From: Pyrenochaeta sp. MPI-SDFR-AT-0127
Taxonomy: Eukaryota > Ascomycota > Dothideomycetes > Pleosporales > Cucurbitariaceae
Reading direction: 5' to 3'
Assembly (NCBI GenBank): GCA_020747015.1
Contig: JAGTJM010000023.1
Coordinates: 1-64,000 of the forward strand
Length of the DNA: 64,000 nucleotides
Both the position numbers and the translations under genes were made by a program. Below the pieces are notes generated by a model, which had not been told where the DNA came from, ran no database searches, and saw only the letters and a list, made by a program, of their open reading frames with translations. This document shows positions 34,706 through 46,108 of this stretch, one piece after another; positions within the stretch are counted from its first letter, which is position 1, and each line of letters begins with the position of its first letter.

Positions 34706-36297
34706 CTGAACTCAGGTGTCCAGTTGCACAAGTGTATGCTGGAGCGTACTGCGTAGATGTCTTCGCGATCTGATAGAATGAAATACGTAGAATAGCTTCA
34801 GATGTATCGAACAATTACTGGGCGAAACACTCTACAGAGTCAATGGAAGGAGTTGAGAATCATGGCTGCACTGGCTAACATGAAAGACTGACAAGATCAA
34901 GCATGGCACGTATCTCTCAACTATCCTACGTATATTGTCGGCTGTTTCTGGTGGCTCGCCCATGGTACTCTCTTTAAAGAGCACCGTGTAGTTCAACAAG
35001 GTATATCATGACTCTAGTCGGAGCCAATTAGTAGTCAGACAGCCGGAAATCTTCTAGACATTCAAACTTCTCGAGGCCGCTGAATCTTCGCACTTCGCGA
35101 ATGCACTCTATTGTTATGCTGGAGTTACCTAATCACTTTCCTTGTACCGTCAACCTTGCGAAGAATCAGCCTTGCAATGCCGACTCTCAGCCCATACCCG
35201 GGTTGCTCCTCTGTTAATGACGCTGCGTACTTTGTCAAAAACCCACTGTCACCGGTGACACAAACAAGCTAACGTGGTATGCATGTAATCACTAAAAGAG
35301 TGTGCCAAATTTGGTAGCACATGTCCTTATTGAGCTAGCGCAGAAAGTTAGTTTGAACATCGTATGCGCCTCACAATCACGGCTGAATCGCGTCCGCTCG
35401 CATTGCTCGTGCTGATGCAACACAGATCAACCGCAATCATCGGTACCGGCGACTGTGCCTCAAGCAACGCGCTTCTGAAGAATGACTTTATCGCATGAAC
35501 ATTGTTGCGGCATTTCAGAAGCCGTGGCAGAGGCACAGCTCAATATCTCAACATTTGACTGGCGCTGACCTGAACCACACAAGCTCGACGTTTCTTCCGG
35601 TTCCGGCTCCAACAATGACATCCCTTAGCCACAAGCAATGTCTGGGTTTACGGCGCGCTTGTTCCAATGTGGATTTCGACGCAACTGCCTACACTTCAAT
35701 CTTGTCTGGATCAACAATCCGTGCCGTGGTCCGCTGACCGGCTAGTCGGCCAGTGTCGCTCTGGTCGCCACAAAGAAGAGTAAGGCAAGGCACGCCGCCC
35801 CCAAATGCAGCGCCTAATGCTTGTATGCCACTACCCGAGATGGGGCTGAGCAATAGACATGACCTTGCAAACGAGGGATCCGCGCCAGGTCTCAGAGCTT
35901 TGATTGGACGGGACGTGATCCAGCCTCAGTTTCAGTGGTGCTTGTTTAGGCGGTGTTTCTGGATGCGCCAGTCGTCCCGCTTCTTCGAAGCGAAACTTGG
36001 AGACCGGCGCCAACCCCTGTGTTGCTCAGGCCCTTGGCCTAGACTCAGAAGAGGTAGGCGCTTGTAATATGCAGGGTGCTTTGCCTCCAGCTCTTCCCGT
36101 ATATGAGGCGGGCGTGTCCTGCTGCCTTGTCGGAGACGTCCCCATTTTTTGTGGGTTTTGCGACTTTGATTGTCGTCTTTTCTTTGACGCAATCCTCTCA
36201 TTCACTGCTCCCGTTCATTACCAGGGTGTTTTCTTCGGCGAATAACTGCAGATTGCTCACTTTGTCGTTGGCAGGGGTTTCTAGTGTCTAATTTACG
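34706..36297. other. Gene-free spacer upstream of the S41 peptidase gene
   Basis: No gene recognised in 1.6 kb. A 20-bp imperfect palindrome (CTGACCGGCTAGTCGGCCAG) lies at about 35733-35752. The 100 bases before 36298 contain T-rich runs typical of fungal promoters. Confidence 0.55.
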
Positions 36298-38593
36298 ATG
36301 TTGAAGAGCGTCCTTCTCCTAGCGTCGGCGGCTTTCGTGACTGCTCAAACCGGGACCACCAACGCGCCTTGCGCAGTCGTCGCGGCCCGTCTCTCACGAT
36401 CATCACAAGTACCAGCCCAAGCAGCCTTCGACTGCCTCGACTCCGTCCCAGTTGACACTCAAGGCAACTCAAAACTCATTGATGAACTGAAGAAGGTGTG
36501 GCAGTTCCAGTCGGAGATCGTCTGGCTGAAGAATCCTGGAAGTGAGTGGGAATATGGCGCGCTAGACATCGAAGGGGAACTGGACAAGATCAAGAACAAC
36601 CTCGGCTCTTTTAAAAGTGAATATGCTGTGCAGCTCGCGATTCAAAATATTACAATCAGGACAGGAAACTTTCATTTCAACTATGCGCCCGATATCCTAC
36701 AAGTTTTTCGCTTTCGAAGACAGTTCAATGTCGCATCGATTTCCTCGGATGGAAAGGCGCTTCCCAAACTATACTGGCATGATGACATCGAGGCCCTTGC
36801 TGAAGGCAGTAGACGTGTTTCGGACATTAGCAAGATCAACGGCCAGAATCCCTATGATTTCTTAAAGTCGACTTTTTTTGCGCAGTATATCGATTCTGAT
36901 GGGCAGATGAACAACATGTTCAGCAAGGGCGATACAAATCACCCTGGCTCGTTCGCACAGCAGAGAAAGTTCGATGGAAACAGTACGGATGTAACATGGA
37001 GTAACGGCTCAACAGCCTCCATCCTCAATGTTGCAACATCACAACTAGACTTCTCCAGAGTTACCGATGGAGCATCCTTTTTCAGGATATTCTGCACTGG
37101 CGCAATTACTGGCGCATCAAGCGGTTCGGCCAATACGAAGAATGTCATCTCTCCCAGTGCTTTAGGAGAAGTGCCTCGGATCCCAACAGGCATCTACCAC
37201 CGCCGCAACAAGCGTCAGACCATCCCCACCACTGGCACATATGCATCGGCTGTTGCTGAAGCATCGAGTGGTGTCGTTGCTGGATACTTTTTGAATGGAA
37301 ACGGATACGATGACGTTGCCGTCCTCAAGATTATTTCATTCAGTAACCCGAACCCATCTAGCATTGATGAAACAGACTTCAATAACGAATTCCAATCGAC
37401 CATTGCTTCATTCCTGCGCCAATGCATAAGCCAGAATAAGCAAAAGCTCATTATTGATTTACGCGAGAATGGCGGTGGCAATACCAACCTTCTGCTTGAT
37501 GCATTTATGCAGTTGTTCCCCGATATGGAACCCTTCTCTGGCCAGAGATACCGTGCAACCGATGCCTTTGTCAAGATCGGCAATGCCGTCAATGAAATCC
37601 GTGGTAACTCGGCCATGGCTAGACAATATCAACAGTTCGTCGGCCAGTCGATGGAGAATGGCTTCTTTTACCGATACTGGGCATGGTGGCATTTCCGAAC
37701 TGCTGGTGGCGAAAATTTTAGTGGTTGGGATCAATTTAATGGCCCACTAGACTTGAATTCTGATAAGTTTACCGCGACGATGCGTTACAACGTAAGTACT
37801 TGTGCTTCCTATTCCAAGACTGTCTAACACTCACGCCTCCAAACAGTACTCCAGTACGGATCGTGTCTCCATTCTCCCTGATGGCTTCAATTTTGTCAAT
37901 GGCACGCGCCAGACTCCATTCAACCCATCCAACATTATCATGTACACCGATTCGCTCTGCGGCTCCTCATGCGCTTCCTTCCACGAGGAACTCAAGAATA
38001 TTGCAGGGGTTAAAGCCGTCACAGTTGGTGGCCGCCCTGAGAACAAGCCTATCCAAACGGTAACCGGCACGAAGGGAGGCGAAGTCATCCCACTCATCCA
38101 ATTCCCAACTTATGCCGAAGTTATGCTCAACGTGTCTACACGCGTTGGGCTCGCCTCGGTCAAAGACAACGACGCAACTCTGGTCTCGCTCGCCAATGTT
38201 CCCCAAATCTCAATCCGAGTCGGTGACGAATCCTCACGCGCACAATCGCAGGATCAAATCCGAAAAGGCGACAAGACAGCCACGCCCCTTCAGTTCATAT
38301 ATGAAGCCGCGGACTGCAAAATCTTTTACACTGCGGATACATATGCGGATCCGGATGCGGCGTGGAAACAAGCTTGGGATGCCTTTCAAGATAACTCAAA
38401 ATGTGTTGAAGGAAGCACAGGACATAAGAGCAGTCTCAGCGGTGGGTTCAAGGCATATGGTGCGGGCGTGTTGAGCAAGGACGATCAACCAGCCGAGCCA
38501 GCGGCAGGCGACACAAAGAATGCGGCGTCGAGCATGCGGACTGGCTCGCTGACATTCGCGATTGCTGCTATGATCGTGGCGGCGATTCTGTAA
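36298..38593 (+). CDS. Secreted, GPI-anchored S41-family (CPAF-like) peptidase
   Basis: Exons 36298-37791 and 37847-38593 give 746 residues. A signal peptide (1-16, MLKSVLLLASAAFVTA) and a C-terminal hydrophobic segment after small residues (A-A-S-S-M, then about 18 apolar residues) predict a GPI-anchored extracellular protein. The first 300 residues are a pro-like region; R-R-N-K-R at residues 302-306 is a good Kex2 cleavage site just before the S41 tail-specific-protease-like domain. That domain shows KLIIDLRENGGGN and, after the intron, MYTDSLCGSSCASFHEE, where the Ser before Cys-Ala is the expected nucleophile. Fungal S41 proteins of this CPAF-like group are secreted proteases or maturases of ribosomal peptides (UstP group); no peptide-precursor gene is seen nearby. 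Substrate unknown. Confidence 0.85.
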
Positions 38594-40744
38594 ATGAGTT
38601 CGATTTGAGTACATTTGATTGATGCATGGGCTTTGTATAGAAGGTCTCAATTAGCGGATTGCGAGGAAATGGACTAGGTTTTAGGTCATGATACCAATTT
38701 ACGGCACATATGCTTTTGCATGAATTTCTATTCTCGACAATCCTCCATACTCGTTTTCGCGTCTCATGAAATGTCTGCTGCAGCCCCACCCGAACGTCCA
38801 GTGAGATTCATAGAGACACGATAATGCTCGATAAGCATAGCTTGATTAATTTACTGGTGCCGTTCCTAAATTCTCCTCAAGTTATATCGTCTCAACGTCC
38901 TGCAGCTAGCTTCATAGGCGTCGTCTGAGGTAACCGGCATATCTTCAAGTTATGTCCTCCGTTTTCACTGGTGCAGCACCATCGGAGACTGTCGCACTGG
39001 CTCTTCCCTGTCATCAATGGATGTATGTGGAGCACTAATCTGCTACAGGTTTATCGGTGGAGCGTTGAATAGAAAGTTGACCCAGGCTCCTCCATTACTA
39101 CGGTCAACGTTGAACCCCAAAGTGGGACATGGTTGATTCAATTTGCCATGGTGGAAATACTGGTGTTGTTATTCAACCAGAGTCGGCATCTTTCAGATAC
39201 TGAGCGTAGACAGCTTTAGAGAGTTTGAAGCGGCGTCTTTGACATATTCCGGTTATACGTTCCGTGGATGCATATAATTGCCCCTTGCTTAATGCGGGAC
39301 CTTCAGCCAATATCGATCTCAACTGTGCCACACCACAATTAATTACGGCTTGAAAGCATTATTCTAGCACGAGTCTTTCAGTTGTTCAACAATCGCTGGA
39401 CACATGATTAACACATAGACTTAAGCCGCGCGCCATCAAGTTGAACCGATGCGGAATGGTTGAAGATATTATTTGTTCTCTATACCACTCTTAGCACAGT
39501 CGTAAGCACCTTTTCACTCCACAACAGCGCCTACCACGACTTGCGGTAAGTGCGTAGCAAAGTCTTTTTGGTAGCCACGTGTTGATACGATTAGGCGCAA
39601 TGTCTTGGGTTGAGGTTGATAGCGCGAGCCGCACTAGGCAACAGAATCGGACAGCACGCGGCAGCTTTTCATGTGGCTTTTTGGTCAGTCCTTCTGACCT
39701 GGCTATTGTTCATAAGCTCACTCCAAACGCAAAGCCAATGTGCCATCGCCATGGCATTTATCGAGATTCCAATCAGAGGATTCAGGCAAGGCTGAGCGAC
39801 GAAGACACCGACACAGGCTCCAAAACAGCAGTCACGCAAGTGACTGTAGAATCCGTCATGCCATTTGTTGGAACCATTTTTTTGAGCTCCACACGCACAA
39901 GATCCGTCAGGGAGCCGTCAAGAGAGCAAGCAACGGCGGTCCACGGTGTTCCCGGTGAGACGGATACGCCAACAGCCAATAGGGTCGAGGAGATGTATAA
40001 AGGTACTTCAGGAGGCAAGATCAAAGCAGCAAAGAATCCGTATCATGGAAAACATTGCGAATGGCGTCGACAAATGAGCAAGGAAGGTGCGAGGCTTCCA
40101 GTTCAAGGACGTTTTCGAGCAGCATTTCCAGGTTACGATGAAGATACATGAAAGCGTGTCTAGGTGATTAGAAAGATGCCCCCTGGAAACATAAACCCCG
40201 AGCAATAGCAGTATCTATTATAGTCTATACTTCCAGGGCTCAATTGTTCAGTGACTTAATTGTGCCTAAATATTGAAATGCCAGTGTTTGGCTTTCCAAC
40301 CTTCCGGGTCTGGGATAGTTAATCATATTTTTCAATTGAACTAAAAGGCCGCCTATCAAGCGACTATACGCTATGGTTAGGCCCTGAATGCATGGCCATA
40401 ATGGTGCGCTTTCTTCGTGGCGGTTTTATGAGTGTTGAGAGGTTAGACCAAGAGGCTCGCCAAGGAGGTTCGCATGGCAGCGTTAGACGGCAATCCAAAC
40501 CTTCCCGATCAGGAAGACACAGCTCGGTCGCACGACTCGAGATGTTTGGGGCTGACCTCACATCCGATTCCGCTTGCCTTCTGATCAGAAATCTCGATTT
40601 CACGCCCTTGATCGGCCACTCTCGATTCTAAAACCCATCTCACACACGGAGAAAGGCTTTGCGCACTCAATTGCGGAATCATTGGCTCGCTGCGCGACCT
40701 CAAACAATCATCATCGACTTGACGCGCAACAACGTAGCTTTACG
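38594..40744. other. AT-rich gene-free spacer
   Basis: About 2.1 kb. One 190-codon frame (39579-40151) is overlapped by alternative frames and has no motif, so it is not called. The right end holds the Mic12 promoter. Confidence 0.5.
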
Positions 40745-41127
40745 ATGGGCTTCACCACCGGCTTCGTGTGTGCCAACACTTCCCAAAGAAGATTCTGCTA
40801 ACGTTGCTCTAGCTTGGAGGCGTCACTCTCACTTCGGCCGTCCTATACCTCACAATCTCACTGCATACACAAAACCGCATAACACAAGCCGCACTCTTAC
40901 GCCAACAACGCGCCGTGCTCACAGGCTTCTACGAGCCAAAGCAGCCAGAGCCTGAACCTACCAGTCGAGTCGTCCCCGTTGGTTTGGCGGAGATGGCAAA
41001 GGACAAGTGGAACAGGAGTCTTGAAGGCGTTGTTAGGGAGGTTTACAACACAGACTGGAGGAGAGTTAGGGAAAATGCTGAGGATAGAGTAAGCGCAATA
41101 CTGGAGAAGATTAAGGAAAGCAAATGA
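40745..41127 (+). CDS. mic12: MICOS complex subunit Mic12 (Aim5)
   Basis: A 21-nt first exon (40745-40765, M-G-F-T-T-G-F) joins through a 47-nt intron with CTAAC branch to 40813-41127, giving 111 residues. The joined start M-G-F-T-T-G-F-L-G-G-V-T-L-T-S-A-V-L-Y-L is the single membrane span of fungal Mic12, and the rest shows ALLRQQRAVL, E-P-K-Q-P-E-P-E-P, GLAEMAKDKWN and a charged C-terminal helix, all as in the family. Mic12 is a small inner-membrane subunit that links the Mic60 and Mic10 subcomplexes at cristae junctions. Because the first exon is so short, a simple frame search misses the membrane segment. Length matches the family. Confidence 0.88.
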
Positions 41128-41502
41128 GTCACGAGAAGAATGCGGTTGAATCGCATGCCAAGGTGCGGTGGAGAGGACTGCGTAATACCCTTCTTGCGGC
41201 TGTACAAACTTTAGGGTGCCTGCAATAGCAGGCCGGCATATTTTACCAGCTACTACAGACTACATTAGCTTCAGTAGAGTCATGAGATAGAAGGTTGTGT
41301 GTTCCCAGTCTCTTCTTTCACGTCGCCAGTCTCCCCGCTTTGCTCTCTTCACCACCTGCGCTCACCAGCCGCCATTTGTTGGTATTGTCAATTCAGTTGC
41401 GCAGCAACAATACGCTTCTGCCTAGCATATTCAAAACTCATCTCTATATATCAGATGCACTTCTGATTCTAACTCTTAACACAATACTAGTCTTCATCCG
41501 TA
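41128..41502. promoter_or_regulatory. Promoter/leader of the 1195-residue protein gene
   Basis: 375 bp between two genes in the same direction. CT-rich stretches (41305-41365) precede the ATG; no TATA box stands out. Confidence 0.4.
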
Positions 41503-44500
41503 ATGGCTTCATTTGGCAAAATTCTCAATCTGCTCGACAACCGCTATCTTGACGTGCAAGACGTTACTGGCCATGTTGAACAGCTGCCCACGCTTGTACC
41601 GTATGATGATTACGCGCAGAATATCCTCGTCTATCGCATGGATACCAATCACGAGATCTACATGGCCCTGATGCAAGACTTCACTGATAGGATAGCGCGG
41701 GCGGCATGTAAGGAACTATGGACTTGGTGCGTGCAGTGGGACATTGAAGAGACAGTCTTCAGTGGACTCGCCGCATCTGCACCTTCACCGAAGAAACCTC
41801 GACTTGATTTAGGCCAGCCCGACACCTTCACCAAGCCGCAGCAGCTACAGCGACGACCGCCACCAATCGACATTTTCGAGCAGCGCATCATAGATCCAGA
41901 GTTAATGCAAGAGGAGGATGTCCTGCGCATCTTGATCGATATCATCCAGGTCGACAGCACGATTGTGCCAAATTTCGTTGAGTTCTTGTACAGATGGATT
42001 GACTTCTACGAGGGCGATGGGACAGCATTGAAGGCAGCGCTACGACATGAAATCCCAAGCCTGTGGGATTTTGAGTACCATCCGCTTGTTCTTCCAGTGG
42101 AGCTGAAGAAGGGGTGGAACAAGAAGGAGCAAGCGGCACAGTCTAAAACCGACAAGGCAGCTAACGATCACAAAGAGGATGGGACAGGTGGCAGAATCCA
42201 AAACAATAGCAAAGCTGAAGAGCTCGTGCAGGGAAGTCCTACCAAGAAGATGCGCGAAAGGCCAGATCTAGCTGCAATGGAGCGTCAGACCGAAGAAAGC
42301 GAGCGACTCCAATACCGTGAGGTCAAGTACGGCATACAACCCCCCAAACTAAATGAGCCTCTCCCTCCTTTAATCAACATCCCGCGGGACCATAGAAAGC
42401 GTACCAAGTACTATGCTGCGTGCTTCAGGTCGCGCCAACGCGCGCTCACCCTTCTCCTTGAGGCTGGTATCACCATTCCGCAAATCAGCAATTACAAAAA
42501 GCTGCAAGAAGCGCATCCAAAGCATACACCATACAATCGTGAAGGAAACGGCTTGCGACATTACCACAAAGATGCCCAAGCTGCACAGGCCCGATATATG
42601 CAAAAAGAGAGGGAGATGGAGCTTAGAGACAAGCACATGGAGATCACTATCAGTGATAAACTGGCTGCCGAAGCCCAACTCGCGGCTCATACCGATAATG
42701 CTGACGGGACTTCTGGGGTCCCACTCATACCTCCCACGCTAGGTTATGCAAAGCAGCCGAATATGCCCGTCAATATACTAAGTAGGATACTGGCACAACG
42801 AGGCAATGGCGGAGAAACGATCAACGTTGTTCCATTGCCATTGGTAGGTAAGATGCAAAGTAAACTCTTTAATGGGGCAAGGGAAAGGAAAGCTTTTGAT
42901 AGCCTAGGGCGGCCTGGTGGAATGTTGATAAACGACCTAGCTGCTCCACTACGCCCCGTCCAGAGCGAAGAATCAGATTTGAACAATAACGACAACGACA
43001 CTGATACACAAAACAGACCACAACATTCAAGGGATCATACCAGTTATAGAATGTTCGTGAACGCATCACTGCCACCACTAAGTGTTCTTTCTCCTTCAGT
43101 ATCACTATCTGGGGACCTTTCACATGGACAACGGACGTTTCTGCAGCGGCCCCACGCTTTGGATCCACCGCTATCTCCCTTGGTGCCAAACCATGCGACA
43201 AATTCACCTCAATTGCAGGACAATATGACCTTTCCCGCTCCTTCATCTAAGTTTGGTAACAGCCCGGGGGCAACTAACATGGAGGCTTATATGCGGAATA
43301 TCAGCCCGGACCAAGCTCAGCGTCTCCTACCTCTTCTGGACACAGAAACACGACAGACGATGGTGGATGCACTTTCAGCAAATGCTACTGTCTCAATACC
43401 TTCCACTCCACCTGTCCCAACAGCACCACTATTACAAACCTCTGGCTCCACTCAAACAGATTCTATTCTGGAGTCCAAAGAGGTGTTACTTCCTTCATTA
43501 CCAACATTACCTCCGCTGCCTACACTACCTCCACTTCCTCGTCGTTTACCCACAATGAGATCTGAGGATGCAGCTTCGACAATAACAGCTGCCCAGCTTC
43601 CGTATCCTACGTTACCATTTTTACAACCTCCTCGCCCTCCGATGATAACAGTCTCACCACCTTATGCCCCCAGTACTCAGTCAATGCGTCAGCTGCCACA
43701 GAAACGGGATAGTGACTTGGAATTTACTATGTCTCCAAGGTCTAGCATATCACCACTCATGACTCCTTTGAACAAACCTAGCACGCCGTTTCAAAGCTTG
43801 AGGCCGCAGGACTCGACCGAGCAGATGGTTCGGAATGGTAATTCTTCGTTGGGCCCGAGTTCTCTCTTATTCAAGTACCCTCAGCATGCTCAAGCTCACT
43901 CACAACAACAGAACGCGTTTCCACGACTTCCTCAACTGCCATCTATCACCAGGGTGCCTGGCTTGTCAGCTCCAGTTGCACCGCCTGCATTCGCTCAGCG
44001 CATTCTTGCCATCCAGAGAGATGAGAATATTGGATACCAGGTGCAGCCCACCTCACATTGTGAATCAACTTCGCTGCATAATCAGGCAGCATTGTACGCT
44101 AACACGGAAGCTAATACTAGGAGCGATGCATCTCGACATCAGCAAGCTCCCATACAGTCCCCGTTTCCGCCTCTACCTAGACCACTGATGCTCTCACAAA
44201 CAGATACTCGGACGGATATGCACGCAAATCCAAACCTACTCAACCATCAAACGTCTTCTCAACTTGAATCAGTGGGCTCATTCGTCCCCTCACCCCGTGT
44301 GGGCATGCAACGCAACGCCCCATCGCCATTGAATCTGGCCACTCCACTCCCCTCTCCGTTATCTTCGCTTGCACCTAGCCTTTTAGCGACCTCACCCTTT
44401 GCAGTATCTGCACATGGTATACCGATACAAATGTACTTTCCCAAAGTCGTCATACCTGGCAACTTAGTAGGACCTGGCGGTGCGAAAGGGGGCGATGGGG

Positions 44501-45090
44501 GCATTATAGAAACAGATGCTGTACTAGTAGGATATAGCCATCCAGGGAGCGGCAGAATTACGCTAAGTAAAGCCATATTCCTACCGGTTGGCGTGTGGTC
44601 GAACACATTGAGACGCGTGAGGAGGGGTGCATATACAGTGCTCGAGACCTACACTCCATCTCCATCTCATCCGAAAGTCTTCAGCACGATACGGCAACCT
44701 TTCCTTACAAGCTGTGCCTCGAGTACTAACCAATCAACGAACCCACATCTTTTTGCCTACAAAAAGCTTGCACAGGCTCACAGTGTCATGGCGAGATCGA
44801 AGGACCGGGAAGGTGAGTTGACAAAGCGGTGGCGCGCAACCCCTGGTCCTATGACACAGCGAGAAAGAGGCGCTGTTTGGGAAGGCTGGGGAGTGACGCT
44901 GGCAGAGGGTATTGAGATGAGTGCTGCGGAACGGAGAGGTGCGCTTGTGAGTTCTGGCTTGATTGACGAAGGTGTTGAGAAGAAAAGCCAATTCAGCGGA
45001 TCTGATGAAGATGAGGTTGAGAGAAGGAGGAAAGAGATAGATGAGTTGTTAGACGAGGGCAGTGATGAGGGTGATGAAATGGAAATATAA
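41503..45090 (+). CDS. Large unrecognised protein, 1195 residues, mostly disordered
   Basis: One uninterrupted frame. Residues 1-90 look folded (ILNLLDNRYLDVQDVTGHVE, then a helical KELWTWCVQWDIEETVFSGL). A basic stretch S-P-K-K-P-R resembles a nuclear localisation signal. Residues 115-215 and 270-400 are helical and charged (YYAACFRSRQRALTLLLEAG, then a long Ala/Glu/Lys helix). Residues 500-970 are low-complexity Pro/Ser/Gln/Leu sequence with P-T-L-P-P-L-P repeats. The C-terminal 220 residues again look folded (I-P-G-N-L-V-G-P-G-G, LVGYSHPGSGRITLSKAIFL, ATPGPMTQRERGAVWEGWGV) and end in an acidic Asp/Glu tail. This layout suggests a nuclear scaffold or transcription-associated protein, but I recognise no domain. 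Absence of introns over 3.6 kb stands out beside its neighbours. Confidence 0.8.
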   Translation: MASFGKILNLLDNRYLDVQDVTGHVEQLPTLVPYDDYAQNILVYRMDTNHEIYMALMQDFTDRIARAACKELWTWCVQWDIEETVFSGLAASAPSPKKPRLDLGQPDTFTKPQQLQRRPPPIDIFEQRIIDPELMQEEDVLRILIDIIQVDSTIVPNFVEFLYRWIDFYEGDGTALKAALRHEIPSLWDFEYHPLVLPVELKKGWNKKEQAAQSKTDKAANDHKEDGTGGRIQNNSKAEELVQGSPTKKMRERPDLAAMERQTEESERLQYREVKYGIQPPKLNEPLPPLINIPRDHRKRTKYYAACFRSRQRALTLLLEAGITIPQISNYKKLQEAHPKHTPYNREGNGLRHYHKDAQAAQARYMQKEREMELRDKHMEITISDKLAAEAQLAAHTDNADGTSGVPLIPPTLGYAKQPNMPVNILSRILAQRGNGGETINVVPLPLVGKMQSKLFNGARERKAFDSLGRPGGMLINDLAAPLRPVQSEESDLNNNDNDTDTQNRPQHSRDHTSYRMFVNASLPPLSVLSPSVSLSGDLSHGQRTFLQRPHALDPPLSPLVPNHATNSPQLQDNMTFPAPSSKFGNSPGATNMEAYMRNISPDQAQRLLPLLDTETRQTMVDALSANATVSIPSTPPVPTAPLLQTSGSTQTDSILESKEVLLPSLPTLPPLPTLPPLPRRLPTMRSEDAASTITAAQLPYPTLPFLQPPRPPMITVSPPYAPSTQSMRQLPQKRDSDLEFTMSPRSSISPLMTPLNKPSTPFQSLRPQDSTEQMVRNGNSSLGPSSLLFKYPQHAQAHSQQQNAFPRLPQLPSITRVPGLSAPVAPPAFAQRILAIQRDENIGYQVQPTSHCESTSLHNQAALYANTEANTRSDASRHQQAPIQSPFPPLPRPLMLSQTDTRTDMHANPNLLNHQTSSQLESVGSFVPSPRVGMQRNAPSPLNLATPLPSPLSSLAPSLLATSPFAVSAHGIPIQMYFPKVVIPGNLVGPGGAKGGDGGIIETDAVLVGYSHPGSGRITLSKAIFLPVGVWSNTLRRVRRGAYTVLETYTPSPSHPKVFSTIRQPFLTSCASSTNQSTNPHLFAYKKLAQAHSVMARSKDREGELTKRWRATPGPMTQRERGAVWEGWGVTLAEGIEMSAAERRGALVSSGLIDEGVEKKSQFSGSDEDEVERRRKEIDELLDEGSDEGDEMEI

Positions 45091-45199
45091 ATGGCGTGAG
45101 CTGATTGCGTTCATATCTTTGGAAGATACTGCAAGCATTGGCAGTAATAATGTCTTCCACCCCAATGACCCCATCAGACCTCCATAGCTTCACTGAGAT

Positions 45200-46108
45200 C
45201 TAGATACATCTTCCTCCATCAACTTCAAGGTTTACTCCTGTGATGAACTTCGCTTCTGAGCTTGCCATGAAGACGCAAGCATTCACCACGTCGTCTACTT
45301 CGCCGATACGTCCTAACGGCACATTGCTCGTGAACTTGGTCCTGTTTTCCGGTGTGTCTTCCATGCCGGTGAAAGCGCTGAAGAGGCCGGTTGCAGTGAC
45401 AAGTGGACAGATAGAGACGACGCGAATTTGGTGGGGACCATACTCTGCTGCGAGACCTTTCGTAGCCTAGAGGTTCCTGTTAGTGTGGGAAGATGAAGGA
45501 CGAGTCAGTGGTATATGGTGAGAAAAGAATATAATAAGGATTCGAGGGATACATTAGGAGAGTGACGTACGTTCCAAACTGCTCCTTTGCTAGCATTATA
45601 CCACACCAAACCTGGCCGTGGCCTCGTCGCTCCCACACTCGCAATGTTGATTACGACACCACCCTCTTTTCTGGCAATCGCCTGATCAACCCAGGCATTG
45701 CAACCCAAATACACACCCTTGACATTAATATCAAAAACTCTTTCGAACTCCTCCTCGGTGACGGTAGATGTTGGCTTGTTAGTGTATGACCAGCCAGCGT
45801 TGTTGACGAGGATATCGCAACGCCCAAACTTTTGGGTCACGGCTTCGACAGTGGCTTTCCAGTCTGCGGATTTGGTAACATCCATCTTTTGGAACGCCAA
45901 TGATTCTGGGTTCGTGGACACGGTGGCTTCTCCACCTGCCTGGTTGATGTCGCATACAAGGACTTTTGCGCCTTCTGCAGCGAAGGCTTTTGAAATTCCA
46001 GCTCCGAAGCCTGAGCCGCCGCCTAAAGGTGTATTAGGACAGTAATTCTTGCCTATATTGAAGGCCCATACCTGTCACAATGGCTACTTTTCCATCTAAT
46101 CTGCCCAT
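45200..46108 (-). CDS. Short-chain dehydrogenase/reductase (SDR)
   Basis: Exons 46108-46072, 46022-45571 and 45466-45200 give 251 residues. Motifs in order: V-A-I-V-T-G-G-G-S-G-F-G (NAD(P)-binding Rossmann loop), V-L-V-C-D-I-N (Asp after strand 2, favouring NAD), DILVNNAGWSYTNKP, VINIASVGATRP (catalytic Ser), W-Y-N-A-S-K-G-A (Tyr and Lys), and a C terminus FITGVNLEVDGGRCI. This is a classical SDR of the 3-oxoacyl-ACP-reductase/levodione-reductase type. Many relatives oxidise secondary alcohols; the substrate is not predictable. It is divergent from the aldehyde dehydrogenase gene 0.8 kb away, so a shared pathway is conceivable but unproven. All three junctions sit inside conserved motifs. Confidence 0.92.

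Noticed and set aside
39579..40151. 190-codon open frame on the plus strand
   Set aside because: No motif, overlapped by other open frames, non-protein-like composition in its first half. It remains possible as a small hypothetical gene, but nothing supports it.
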